A stretch of DNA of 64,000 nucleotides from an uncultured Clostridia bacterium (lineage in GTDB: Bacteria; Bacillota; Clostridia; Saccharofermentanales; Saccharofermentanaceae): the NCBI GenBank assembly GCA_946403085.1, contig CAMIYM010000002.1, positions 186,001 to 250,000 on the forward strand, read 5' to 3'. The position numbers and the translations under genes are program-made. A model generated the notes under the pieces. It ran no database searches. It saw only the letters and a program-made list of their open reading frames with translations, and was not told the DNA's origin. Shown here in pieces: positions 17,494 through 26,030 of this stretch (its first letter is position 1; every line of letters starts with the position of its first letter).

Positions 17494-18960
17494 ATGTTGA
17501 ACTTTTTAAGAAGAGAAGCTAACAAGACATATACAGAGAACGGTGCTGCAACATATAAGAGCACAGAATCTTTCTGCCTCGATCTTTTCGCGACAGCAGG
17601 CGCATTAAGAGATGCATCTGATGAGGAGTTAATCTCCAGATTCATCAAGGCTTTCGCTGAAGACAGAGATATCGCCATGAAGATACTCTTCTATGCAAGA
17701 GATGTAAGAGGCGGCCTGGGTGAGAGAAGATTCTTCAAGGCCATCTTGAAGTACCTGGCTGAGAATGAATCAGAAACTGTCATTAAGAATATCAGAAATA
17801 TCGCCGAATACGGCAGATATGACGATATCCTGGTACTTATCGGTACGCCTTGCGAGAAGGCAGCCATGGAATACATCAAGGAAGAACTCGAAGCTGATTT
17901 GAAGGCACTCGATGAAGGCTATGAAGTCTCCTTACTGGCTAAGTGGCTGCCTTCCGTAAACGCTACCAACAAGGATACTGTACTGGCAGGCAAGAAGATC
18001 GCAAAGGCTCTTGGCATGTCTGATGCCGAATACAGAAAGGCTTTGTCATCTTTAAGAGCAAAGATCAGGATCATCGAGAATAACTTAAGAGAGAAGGACT
18101 ACTCTTTCATGTACGAGAACCAGCCTTCCAAGGCTCTTTACAAGTATAGAAAGGCCTTCATCAGAAATGATGAGGACAGATATATATCCTTCATCAACAA
18201 GGTATCCGAGAAGCCCGGTTTGCTGAATACAAGCACTCTGACTCCTTACGACATCATCGCTCCTGTTATTAATTCCATGGGCGCTGAGATCGATATGAGA
18301 GAGAGAAAGGCTATGGACGCTACATGGAAGTCCTTGGAAGACTTCACTGGATCAGACAATGCTCTGGTCGTCGTTGACGGTTCCGGCTCCATGTACTGCG
18401 GCACAAAGACTTTGCCTGCAGCAGTTGCCCAGTCTCTGGGTATCTACTTCGCAGAGCGTAACAGAGGTGCTTTTAAGAACAACTTCATCACGTTCTCCAC
18501 TAACCCCAGGCTCATCGAGATCAAGGGTAAGGATATCGTAGAGAAGGTCAGATACTGCATGAGCTTCAACGAATGCAGCAACACTGATATCGAAAAGGTT
18601 TTCAAACTGATCTTGAGAACTGCTGTAAACAACAGGATCAGACAGTCCGAAATGCCTTCGAAGATCTACATCATCTCCGATATGGAGTTTGACATGTGCA
18701 CAGGCAAGCCTGACGCCACAAACTTCGAAAATGCGAGAGAAAGGTTCGGGCAGTACGGCTACAGACTCCCTGAAGTAATCTTCTGGAACGTCAACAGCCG
18801 CAACACTCAGCAGCCTGTCACAAAGAACGAACTGGGCGTTGCCCTGGTATCAGGATGCTCTCCTCAGATCTTCAAGATGCTGAAGGAAGGCAAGCTTGAA
18901 CCTTACAAGTTCATGTTAAGCGTTCTTATGTCCAAGAGATATGAGAGCATCGCAGCATAA
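17494..18960 (+). CDS. DUF2828/TROVE-like protein with C-terminal vWA domain (Ro60/Rsr-type)
   Basis: A 488-residue cytosolic protein. I start at 17494, where AAGGAGG is 9 bases upstream; the in-frame start 8 codons earlier would lie in the RNA stem. The N-terminal 280 residues are helical-repeat-like, with NGAATYKSTES, FYARDVRGGLGER and IAEYGRYDDIL, patterns of DUF2828 and TROVE modules. The C-terminal half is a von Willebrand A domain with an intact MIDAS (DGSGS at 295-299, T364, ISD at 394-396). Ro/Rsr proteins of this shape bind misfolded RNA and Y RNAs and guide nucleases. The two RNAs just upstream and RtcB just downstream support that role. Confidence 0.8.
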   Translation: MLNFLRREANKTYTENGAATYKSTESFCLDLFATAGALRDASDEELISRFIKAFAEDRDIAMKILFYARDVRGGLGERRFFKAILKYLAENESETVIKNIRNIAEYGRYDDILVLIGTPCEKAAMEYIKEELEADLKALDEGYEVSLLAKWLPSVNATNKDTVLAGKKIAKALGMSDAEYRKALSSLRAKIRIIENNLREKDYSFMYENQPSKALYKYRKAFIRNDEDRYISFINKVSEKPGLLNTSTLTPYDIIAPVINSMGAEIDMRERKAMDATWKSLEDFTGSDNALVVVDGSGSMYCGTKTLPAAVAQSLGIYFAERNRGAFKNNFITFSTNPRLIEIKGKDIVEKVRYCMSFNECSNTDIEKVFKLILRTAVNNRIRQSEMPSKIYIISDMEFDMCTGKPDATNFENARERFGQYGYRLPEVIFWNVNSRNTQQPVTKNELGVALVSGCSPQIFKMLKEGKLEPYKFMLSVLMSKRYESIAA

Positions 18961-18969
18961 ACTTTTCGC

Positions 18970-19006
18970 GCCCCCGGTCTTAAACAATAAAGCCGGGGGC
19001 CTTTTA
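18970..19006 (+). terminator. GC-rich hairpin between the TROVE-like gene and rtcB
   Basis: GCCCCCGG (18970-18977) pairs with CCGGGGGC (18993-19000), followed by CTTTTAT. It could attenuate read-through into rtcB, setting a lower level of ligase than of the RNA-binding protein. Confidence 0.6.
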
Positions 19007-19022
19007 TAGAAAGGAATGACTT

Positions 19023-20237
19023 ATGGAATACATAGAAATAAAAGGAAAGGTAAACACAGCTATATGCTATGCAAAGGTCGTGGAAGATGAAGCGATCGAA
19101 CAGATAAGACGTATGTGCGACTACCCCATGACTGAAGGGGCAAAGATCCGCATTATGCCGGACGTTCACTCCGGCAAGGGCTGCACGATAGGAACTACAA
19201 TGACTATCAAGGATAAGGCCGTCCCCAACGTTGTCGGCGTTGATATCGGCTGCGGCATGTACACGGTATCTCTCGGCAAGGGTGACATAGATCTTATGTT
19301 GCTCGATGCTGCCGCACACTATATCCCGTCCGGCAAAAATGTCTGGGAAGGAAGACAGGAAAGATTCGACCTTACAGGCCTTAAGTGCTACAGATCACTC
19401 AAGGATTCCAAGAGACTCGAAAGATCCCTCGGGACATTGGGCGGCGGCAACCACTTCATCGAAGTAGATGTCTCTTCTGACGGCACTAAGTATCTTGTCA
19501 TTCACTCCGGCTCCAGAAACCTTGGCAAGCAGGTCGCTGAATACTATCAGAAGCTCGCCATCAACTTGAACAGAGGCTTTGATAAGTATTACGAAAAGCG
19601 TGACGAGATAATACGCACATATAAGGAAGAAGGCCGTAAGGATGAGATCCAGAAGGCATTAAAGGAACTTCACTTTGAAGTTTACGGCGGCGAGACAAAG
19701 ATGCCTGAAGACTTATGCTATGTATACGGCAAGTATTTGGAGGACTACCTCCACGACGTCGAGATCTGCCAGGCTTTTGCAAGAAGAAGCAGAGAGAAGA
19801 TGGCAGAGATCTTAGCCGAAAAGGCAGGTCTTGTTATGGGTGAATCCTTCCACACCATCCACAACTATATCGACACAGAGGAGATGATCTTAAGAAAGGG
19901 TTCCATCGCCGCACACAAGGGCGAAAAGGTGTTGATACCCATCAACATGAGAGATGGTTCTGTCCTTGCTGTAGGTAAGGGCAACCCTGAATGGAACTAC
20001 TCCGCCCCTCACGGAGCAGGACGAATAATGTCCAGAACAAAGGCCAAGAATACTCTTTCCATGGACGAGTACAAGGAAGCCATGAAGGACATCTTCACTA
20101 CTTCCGTAAACGAATCCACATTGGACGAGGCGCCAATGGCGTACAAGTCTTTGGAGGACATCATTGATGTCATCTCCGAATCCGTCGATGTTATAGAGGT
20201 GTTAAAGCCCATCTATAACTTCAAGGCTGCAGAATAA
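19023..20237 (+). CDS. rtcB: RtcB RNA ligase (3'-phosphate to 5'-hydroxyl)
   Basis: A 404-residue GTP- and Mn2+-dependent ligase that joins RNA 2',3'-cyclic phosphate or 3'-phosphate ends to 5'-OH ends. Metal and nucleotide motifs are intact: PDVHSGKG (46-53), VGVDIGCGM (71-79), GGGNHFIE (140-147), HSGSRN (161-166) and APHGAGR with His330 as the likely guanylylated histidine. At about 400 residues it belongs to the shorter bacterial type. AAAGGA precedes the ATG. It follows the vWA protein by 62 bases with a hairpin between and ends in a terminator. No archease or RtcA is in the window. Confidence 0.95.
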   Translation: MEYIEIKGKVNTAICYAKVVEDEAIEQIRRMCDYPMTEGAKIRIMPDVHSGKGCTIGTTMTIKDKAVPNVVGVDIGCGMYTVSLGKGDIDLMLLDAAAHYIPSGKNVWEGRQERFDLTGLKCYRSLKDSKRLERSLGTLGGGNHFIEVDVSSDGTKYLVIHSGSRNLGKQVAEYYQKLAINLNRGFDKYYEKRDEIIRTYKEEGRKDEIQKALKELHFEVYGGETKMPEDLCYVYGKYLEDYLHDVEICQAFARRSREKMAEILAEKAGLVMGESFHTIHNYIDTEEMILRKGSIAAHKGEKVLIPINMRDGSVLAVGKGNPEWNYSAPHGAGRIMSRTKAKNTLSMDEYKEAMKDIFTTSVNESTLDEAPMAYKSLEDIIDVISESVDVIEVLKPIYNFKAAE

Positions 20238-20263
20238 GTTTTTACGCATTATGCGGCAAATAG

Positions 20264-20299
20264 AAAACTGCCGGATCCATAACGGGTTCGGCAGTTTTT
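20264..20299. terminator. Terminator between convergent rtcB and aldo/keto reductase
   Basis: AAAACTGCCG at 20264-20273 pairs with CGGCAGTTTT at 20289-20298, extended by GATCC/GGGTT pairs, with a T tract on the plus strand and an A tract on the other side that serves the minus strand. Confidence 0.8.
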
Positions 20300-20330
20300 C
20301 TAATCCGGGTTCAAATCTTAATAAAAGATC

Positions 20331-21455
20331 TTATTTCTTCTCAAACTTTTCGACAGCTTCCTGCATGATGGTAATGATAGGCAGATGCTGAGGGCAGACA
20401 CCTTCGCACTGGCCGCAGCCGATGCAGTCTGAAGCGTGGCTGTATCTGTCAACGAGGCCGTTATAGAAGAACTGTGGTCTCATATCGCCGGGGAATTTTC
20501 TCGCTGTGTTAACGGCACTTATTACATCAGGAATGCTGATTCCGGCAGGACAGCCTTCAACGCAGTATTTGCATGCTGTGCAGCCGACGAGCTCCACACG
20601 GCTCATGACTTCAACAACCTTTTTAACAGCTTCTTTCTCTTCATCAGTAAGAGGCTCGAAATTCTTAAAAGTATTCATGTTGTCTGCCATCTGGTCTTCT
20701 GTGGACATGCCGCTTAAGATCGTGGCAACACTGGGGAGGCTTGCAACAAAACGGAAAGCCCATGAAGCGACGGACTTGTCGGGACGGATACCCTTTAAGA
20801 TCTCTGCGCACTCATCGTCGAGATTAGCGAGCTTGCCGCCCTTGCAGGGTTCCATGACAATGATCGGGATGTTCCTGTCAGATAAGATCTTGTAGAGTTC
20901 ACCTGAATGTACGATCGCATTATCCCAGTCTATATAGTTAAGCTGGATCTGTACGAATTCGACCTCAGGGTGCTTGTCGAGGATCTTAACGAGCAATTCG
21001 GGTGTTCCGTGATATGAGAATCCGAAATGCTTTATCTTGCCCTCTGCCTTCTTCTGGATACCCCAGTTGAAGCAGTCGTACTTCTCGTATGTATCGTAGT
21101 TATTTCCGTCTTCAATGCTGTGGAGAAGATAGTAATCAAAGAAGTCTACTCCGCATCTGTCGAGCTGCTCATTAAAGATCTTATCCCTGTCTTCAAGAGA
21201 ATGAATGAACCATGCGGGGAGCTTTGTCGCAAGAGTGAATGAGTCTCTCGGATGACGCTTTACGATAGCTTCCTTAACCGCTTTCTCGGAGTTGCCGCCG
21301 TGATAGACATATGCGGTATCGAAGTAGTTGAATCCTGCTTCAAGATAACTGTCAGCCATCTGGCTTACCCTGTCGATGTCGATGACTCCGTCATTTTCGG
21401 GAAGTCTCATAAGGCCGAATCCGATCTTGGGCATCTTGCTGATATCAATGCTCAT
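20331..21455 (-). CDS. Aldo/keto reductase with C-terminal 4Fe-4S domain
   Basis: A 374-residue NAD(P)H-dependent oxidoreductase. The barrel has the catalytic tetrad Asp46, Tyr51, Lys78 and His112. The C-terminal part holds two cysteine clusters, GCTACKYCVEGCP near residue 295 and CIGCGQCEGVCP near 345, typical of the ferredoxin-extended aldo/keto reductases of anaerobes. AGGAGG lies 7 bases before the ATG. It is monocistronic by layout. Substrate cannot be inferred from context. Confidence 0.9.
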   Translation of the reverse strand: MSIDISKMPKIGFGLMRLPENDGVIDIDRVSQMADSYLEAGFNYFDTAYVYHGGNSEKAVKEAIVKRHPRDSFTLATKLPAWFIHSLEDRDKIFNEQLDRCGVDFFDYYLLHSIEDGNNYDTYEKYDCFNWGIQKKAEGKIKHFGFSYHGTPELLVKILDKHPEVEFVQIQLNYIDWDNAIVHSGELYKILSDRNIPIIVMEPCKGGKLANLDDECAEILKGIRPDKSVASWAFRFVASLPSVATILSGMSTEDQMADNMNTFKNFEPLTDEEKEAVKKVVEVMSRVELVGCTACKYCVEGCPAGISIPDVISAVNTARKFPGDMRPQFFYNGLVDRYSHASDCIGCGQCEGVCPQHLPIITIMQEAVEKFEKK

Positions 21456-21604
21456 AGCAGCACCTCCTGACTAATACAAATGGTTATATTTGCATTATAA
21501 ACGAACGTTTTCGGCGAGTATTGTTTTATTCGGTTGAAAATTGTAATTATTTTTTGCAGTGTTCGCGGCGTGCGAAAAGCGTCTGTCCGGAAACATAATA
21601 GAAA

Positions 21605-21630
21605 CGTCCGCCCTCAATAGAGAGCGGACG
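21605..21630 (-). terminator. Terminator after cysK
   Basis: An 11-bp stem (CGTCCGCTCTC with GAGGGCGGACG, one wobble) with a 4-base loop, followed on the minus strand by TTTCTATT, about 30 bases after the cysK stop. Confidence 0.75.
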
Positions 21631-21660
21631 CGGAATTCTATGGCATATGTTCTATATAAA

Positions 21661-22593
21661 TTATTCCTGGAAAAGAGGTGTTGAAAGATACCTGTCACCT
21701 GTGTCAGGAAGCAATGCTACGATCGTCTTGCCCTTGTTCTCGGGACGCTTAGCGAGCTCGATAGCTGCGAAGAGGGCTGCACCGGATGAGATGCCTACGA
21801 GAACGCCTTCGCTCTTGCCCAAGAGCTTGCCTGTAGCAAATGCATCGTCATTAGTAACAGGGATAACTTCATCATAAACGCCTGTGTTGAGGACTTCAGG
21901 TACGAAGCCGGCTCCGATACCCTGGATCTTGTGCGCACCGGCAGTGCCCTTACTCAGAACGGGAGAATCAGCAGGCTCTACAGCTACGACCTTGACGGAG
22001 TCCTTCTTGGACTTGAGGAACTCGCCTACACCTGTAACTGTTCCGCCTGTACCTACACCTGCAACGAAGATATCAACTTCGCCGTCTGTGTCTTCCCAAA
22101 TTTCAGGACCTGTAGTCTCTTTGTGAGCCTTAGGATTTGCAGGATTTACAAACTGGCCGGCAATGATGCTGTTAGGGATCTCCTTCTGGAGTTCCTCAGC
22201 CTTTGCGATAGCACCCTTCATTCCCTTAGCGCCCTCTGTGAGAACCAACTCTGCGCCGTAAGCTTTGATAAGCTGTCTTCTCTCGACGCTCATTGTCTCA
22301 GGCATTGTGATGATAAGTCTGTAACCCTTAGCAGCTGCAACGGAAGCAAGACCGATACCGGTATTTCCGCTTGTAGGCTCGATTATGACACTGCCTTCCT
22401 TAAGTCTGCCGGATGCTTCAGCATCTTCGATGATCGCCTTGGCGATACGATCCTTAACGCTTCCTGCAGGATTGAAGTATTCAAGCTTTGCAACGAGCTT
22501 AGCTTCGAGGCCCAAAGCCTTTTCGAGATGTGTGAGCTCAAGCAAAGGTGTCTTACCAATAAGCTGGTCTGCCGATGTGTATATCTTAGTCAT
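21661..22593 (-). CDS. cysK: Cysteine synthase (O-acetylserine sulfhydrylase)
   Basis: A 310-residue PLP enzyme making cysteine from O-acetylserine and sulfide. It has the PLP-lysine motif NPAGSVKDR near residue 40, the substrate loop [11 protein letters not shown] near 72, and the phosphate-binding [10 protein letters not shown] near 178. GGGAGG precedes the ATG by about 9 bases. It lies 58 bases downstream of metY on the same strand and shares the promoter at 24105-24133 and the cysteine-rich leader ORF. Confidence 0.95.
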   Translation of the reverse strand: MTKIYTSADQLIGKTPLLELTHLEKALGLEAKLVAKLEYFNPAGSVKDRIAKAIIEDAEASGRLKEGSVIIEPTSGNTGIGLASVAAAKGYRLIITMPETMSVERRQLIKAYGAELVLTEGAKGMKGAIAKAEELQKEIPNSIIAGQFVNPANPKAHKETTGPEIWEDTDGEVDIFVAGVGTGGTVTGVGEFLKSKKDSVKVVAVEPADSPVLSKGTAGAHKIQGIGAGFVPEVLNTGVYDEVIPVTNDDAFATGKLLGKSEGVLVGISSGAALFAAIELAKRPENKGKTIVALLPDTGDRYLSTPLFQE

Positions 22594-22651
22594 AATTATT
22601 CCTCCCGTATGACTGCTATGAGTAATTATATATCAGTTAACCTTTTAGGGA

Positions 22652-23932
22652 TCAAATTGCAGCAAAACCTTTTTCGAGGTCTGCAATGATGTCATCGATG
22701 TGCTCTGTACCGATAGAGAGACGGATCGTGTTCTGATAGATGCCTACGTCGTTGAGCTCTTCCTCGGAAAGCTGTGAGTGTGTTGTGCTTGCCGGGTGGA
22801 TAACAAGGCTCTTAACGTCAGCAACGTTAGCAAGGAGTGAGAACAGTTCGAGGTGGTCGATGAAGTCGAATGCTTCCTTCTTGCCGCCCTTTACGTTGAA
22901 TGTGAAGATGGAGCCGCCGCCGTTAGGGAAGTACTTCTGATATACTTCGTGATCCGGATGATCTGCAAGTGAAGGATGGAAGACCTTTTCTACCTTCGGA
23001 TGATTTGTGAGGAAGTCCAACACCTTCTTTGTATTCTCGATGTGACGCTCAAGTCTCAAGGACAGAGTCTCTGTGCCCTGGAGGAGCAGGAATGCTGCGA
23101 AAGGTGAGATGGAAGAACCTGTATCTCTTAAGAGGATAGCTCTGATATAAACTGCGAATGCTGCCTTGCCTGCTGCATCTGTGAACTTAACGCCGTGATA
23201 GCTGGGGTTGGGTTCAGAGATCCAGGGATACTTGCCGGAAGCTGCCCAGTCGAAGTTGCCGGAATCAACGATAACGCCGCCCAATGTTGTGCCGTGGCCG
23301 CCGATGAACTTTGTAGCAGAGTGAACTACGATGTCTGCACCGTACTCGATAGGTCTGATGAGGTAAGGTGTACCGAATGTGTTGTCGATAACGAGCGGGA
23401 TGCCTGCCTCGTGAGCGATCTTAGCAAGTGCTTCGATATCCGGGATGTCAGATGAAGGGTTGCCGAGTGTCTCAATGTAGAGAGCCTTTGTATTAGGTCT
23501 GATAGCAGCCTTTACTTCGTCCAGATCATGGATGTTGACGAATGTTGTCTCGATACCATAAAGGGGAAGTGTGTGTGCGAGAAGGTTCTCGGAACCGCCG
23601 TAGATCGTCTTCTGAGCTACGATGTGCTCACCCTTAACTGCAAGAGCTTCGATTACATATGTGATTGCTGCTGCGCCGGAAGCAACTGCGAGACCTGCAA
23701 CGCCGCCTTCAAGAGCTGCGATTCTGTCTTCGAAAACGCCCTGTGTGGAGTTTGTAAGTCTGCCGTAGATGTTGCCTGCGTCTGCAAGTCCGAAACGTGC
23801 TTCTGCATGAGCTGAGTTACGGAAAACGTAAGAAGTTGTTGCGTAAATCGGCACTGCACGTGCATCGGATGCGGGATCGGGTTGTTCCTGGCCTACGTGG
23901 AGCTGGAGAGTTTCAAATTTATAGTTAGACAT
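22652..23932 (-). CDS. metY: O-acetylhomoserine sulfhydrylase / aminocarboxypropyltransferase
   Basis: A 426-residue Cys/Met-metabolism PLP enzyme that makes homocysteine from O-acetylhomoserine and sulfide. Signatures: FETLQLHVGQEQPDP at the N-terminus, YGRLTNST near residue 57, VIDNTFGTP near 181 and HSATKFIGGHG with the PLP lysine near 207. Length fits MetY rather than the shorter MetB/MetC. AAAGGA lies about 12 bases upstream of the ATG. It is the first large gene after the leader ORF, whose stop is 22 bases upstream. Confidence 0.95.
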   Translation of the reverse strand: MSNYKFETLQLHVGQEQPDPASDARAVPIYATTSYVFRNSAHAEARFGLADAGNIYGRLTNSTQGVFEDRIAALEGGVAGLAVASGAAAITYVIEALAVKGEHIVAQKTIYGGSENLLAHTLPLYGIETTFVNIHDLDEVKAAIRPNTKALYIETLGNPSSDIPDIEALAKIAHEAGIPLVIDNTFGTPYLIRPIEYGADIVVHSATKFIGGHGTTLGGVIVDSGNFDWAASGKYPWISEPNPSYHGVKFTDAAGKAAFAVYIRAILLRDTGSSISPFAAFLLLQGTETLSLRLERHIENTKKVLDFLTNHPKVEKVFHPSLADHPDHEVYQKYFPNGGGSIFTFNVKGGKKEAFDFIDHLELFSLLANVADVKSLVIHPASTTHSQLSEEELNDVGIYQNTIRLSIGTEHIDDIIADLEKGFAAI

Positions 23933-23954
23933 AGTTGTATTATTCCTTTCAATT

Positions 23955-24071
23955 TCAAATAGTTATAGTTGTGCTGTTGGAACAGCGGCTGTTTGAAAAG
24001 GAACAACACATTCGTCCACAACGGAAGTTACTGCGGACTAATGACTGGAAATAGAACTTACGGTCGTACAT
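23955..24071 (-). CDS. Cysteine-rich leader peptide upstream of metY-cysK
   Basis: A 38-codon ORF with its own ribosome site (GGAGG, 9 bases before the ATG at 24071), downstream of a strong promoter and ending 22 bases before metY. It has four cysteines clustered in its second half, including RCGRMCC and SRC, plus many serines. The ribosome-site region ACGGAAGTTA is perfectly complementary to TAACTTCCGT inside the ORF. Three 6-base blocks AACAGC, GCTGTT, AACAGC near the end could pair in two exclusive ways. A cysteine-responsive stalling or attenuation role is inferred. No database family is recognised. Confidence 0.6.
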   Translation of the reverse strand: MYDRKFYFQSLVRSNFRCGRMCCSFSNSRCSNSTTITI

Positions 24072-24104
24072 AACTTCCGTCCTCCTCTCTCGTGATTTTT
24101 GCAT

Positions 24105-24133
24105 ATCTTAATCGGTTAAACCCACCTTGTCAA
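24105..24133 (-). promoter_or_regulatory. Sigma-A promoter of the leader-metY-cysK operon
   Basis: Minus strand TTGACA (24128-24133), 17-base spacer, TAAGAT (24105-24110). The leader ORF start is about 34 bases downstream of the -10 box. Confidence 0.8.
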
Positions 24134-24199
24134 TAGGTTTATGAAAATATTTTTCGATGTTGCTGTGTGGGCGGCTTTTTCGAGTGCTGCGGGGACACT

Positions 24200-24311
24200 G
24201 GTGACAGAATGGTGACGGATTTGCTTGTTTTCGTCACCAAATCGTGCACTTTTGGCCTTTGGTGACGATTTTGGTGACAGTTTTCAGCCTTTTCGTCACC
24301 ATTTCGTCACC
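24200..24311. repeat. Cluster of seven GGTGAC(G/A) repeats in both orientations
   Basis: Copies at 24200, 24211, 24261 and 24273 (GGTGACR) and at 24232, 24294 and 24305 (CGTCACC). Spacing is irregular (about 4-28 bases). The 24261-24311 part can fold into one long imperfect hairpin. It lies upstream of the metY promoter and downstream of the acyltransferase terminator. It could be an operator array or a structured DNA repeat; it is not a CRISPR. Confidence 0.7.
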
Positions 24312-24365
24312 AACGCGGAAAACCATCGATTTTCGTTTCTTCAGACGCAGCAGATGACTCACAAT

Positions 24366-24403
24366 GCAAAAATTATCCCGGTCCGTTATGTCAGGGCCGG
24401 GAT
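24366..24403 (-). terminator. Terminator after the acyltransferase gene
   Basis: ATCCCGGCCC with GGACCGGGAT on the minus strand, followed by AATTTTTG, 15 bases past the stop codon at 24418. Confidence 0.75.
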
Positions 24404-24417
24404 ACATAATGATCAGT

Positions 24418-25911
24418 TTACTTAGACTTCTTATTCTTGGATTTCTTCTTGTTGTTTCCGGAAGGAGCTTTCTTGACTTCAGCCGGCTTGGCGTCTTTCT
24501 TAGGCTCATCTTTCTTAGGCTCAGCCTTTTCCGCTGGCTTCTCAGCCTTCACTACCTTCTTCTCCTCAGCGGCCTTTTCCTGAAGCTGGGATTCCTTCAT
24601 TATCTTTCTGAGATCGTCATCATCCATGAATCTTGGAGCTGTGGAATATACGACCTTCTGCTTCTTCTCGAAAAGACTTCTCTGGGCAAAGTCCGTGATC
24701 TTCAGCTCCACGATACCAAGAAGCGTCGATACGAGGATAACTGCTCCGCAGTAGAAGAACAGATAGAACTTGGCGTTGTAGAACGGTGTGTCAGGAATCT
24801 CAAGGAAACGGAATGACATAATTGCCATAAGGTTCATGAGGTAGGTGTGAAGTGAATATTTGCCGAAGAACTTTGTAACGGGGTTGATCGTGTGATACTT
24901 CATCAGGAAGATGATGACTGTAAATCCGAGAACGAAGAACAAAGGGATCTGGCAGAAGTATGTCTTGATCTTATTGGCGATCTCAGGTCCATTCATGTTG
25001 TACTCAGTCCAGTATCCGAATCTTGCCTGACCGAAGTCTGAAAGGGAGTTGAGTGCCAGCGTGATAAGAAGAAGGACAAAGAACTTGACCGCATATTTCT
25101 TCTTAATGAAAGGTACGATCTTGTCCTCGTAGTTCGCGAAAATAAGACCTGCAAGGAATGCGGGAGCTGAATTGACCCACCATTCGCCGCTGAACCAGAA
25201 TACCTTCTCATGCATCCACCACTTGGCGCTCATGTAACCTGCTTCAGTCATCCACCAGTTGTTGGGGCCAGCCCACCAAGCGAAGTGACCGTTGATGCAG
25301 GTACCGATACCTAATGCAACGATGAAGACAAAGATAATGCCGAAGCAGACAGGACGGTTCTTGATGAAGCGGAAGCAAAGGAAGAATACGAGGTAAAGGA
25401 GCGATAATACGATCGGGAACCATGCGTATTCGTTCATCATGGTAACGCCAACAAGATTTGTGACCCACTGTGTCTTGGTGAAAGGCATCCTGACGAGCAG
25501 CATGAAAAGACCGTAGATCAGGACATTAACATAGAAAGGCAGGACGATCGACTTAACGATCCTCTTCCTTATAAAACCTTTGAGATAATCTTTCTTGGTA
25601 TCAAGGCTCTTGATAAGTCCGTAGCCTGAGCAGAAGAAGAATACTGCTACGAAGTAAGCACCGGCATTAACGAACGGGCTGAGAGCTTTTGCTTCCTGGA
25701 AAGCAAACTCCTGGGAAACGTGGTGAAGCATTACTCCGATCGCAGCTATACCGCGGATGGACTTCATCACTTCAAGGCTTGCGTAATCTTCGTTGAATTC
25801 TTTTTTCTTGCCGAACTTATTCGTTCCGCCCCAGAATAAAAGGATAAAGACAAGGCCGTAAACGATCGTCTCGACGACCGCCTTTGCATTCATGGTTCCA
25901 AATGATCCCAT
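24418..25911 (-). CDS. Acyltransferase-3 family membrane protein with Lys/Ala/Glu-rich tail
   Basis: A 497-residue integral membrane protein. Residues about 45-400 resemble acyltransferase family 3 (MKSIRGIAAIGVMLHHVSQE with the putative catalytic His), with about ten helices; such enzymes O-acetylate surface glycans or lipids. The last about 70 residues are low-complexity Lys, Ala, Glu and Pro, ending in a polybasic NKKKSKNKKSK, probably cytosolic and unusual for the family. GAGAGGAG lies about 9 bases before the first ATG; a second ATG six codons later is possible. Standing alone with its own terminator. Confidence 0.85.
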   Translation of the reverse strand: MGSFGTMNAKAVVETIVYGLVFILLFWGGTNKFGKKKEFNEDYASLEVMKSIRGIAAIGVMLHHVSQEFAFQEAKALSPFVNAGAYFVAVFFFCSGYGLIKSLDTKKDYLKGFIRKRIVKSIVLPFYVNVLIYGLFMLLVRMPFTKTQWVTNLVGVTMMNEYAWFPIVLSLLYLVFFLCFRFIKNRPVCFGIIFVFIVALGIGTCINGHFAWWAGPNNWWMTEAGYMSAKWWMHEKVFWFSGEWWVNSAPAFLAGLIFANYEDKIVPFIKKKYAVKFFVLLLITLALNSLSDFGQARFGYWTEYNMNGPEIANKIKTYFCQIPLFFVLGFTVIIFLMKYHTINPVTKFFGKYSLHTYLMNLMAIMSFRFLEIPDTPFYNAKFYLFFYCGAVILVSTLLGIVELKITDFAQRSLFEKKQKVVYSTAPRFMDDDDLRKIMKESQLQEKAAEEKKVVKAEKPAEKAEPKKDEPKKDAKPAEVKKAPSGNNKKKSKNKKSK

Positions 25912-26030
25912 AACAAATTGCTCCTCTCGTGGTCCCCACCACAGTCCCGGCTGAAGACAAACCGGACCTGCCCTATATTTTTAACTATATTTGATTACTT
26001 ATCAAGCAATTTGTTTATAAATGGATTTCT

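Noticed and set aside
21931..22689. 252-residue plus-strand reading frame
   Set aside because: Lies antisense to cysK, which has full family motifs; no ribosome site or recognisable protein.
23933..24130. SAM-I (S-box) or T-box element upstream of metY
   Set aside because: No S-box core or T-box specifier and terminator were seen; the leader instead holds a short ORF and local hairpins.
24200..24311. CRISPR-like array
   Set aside because: Repeats are only 7 bases, in both orientations and with irregular spacing; no cas genes.
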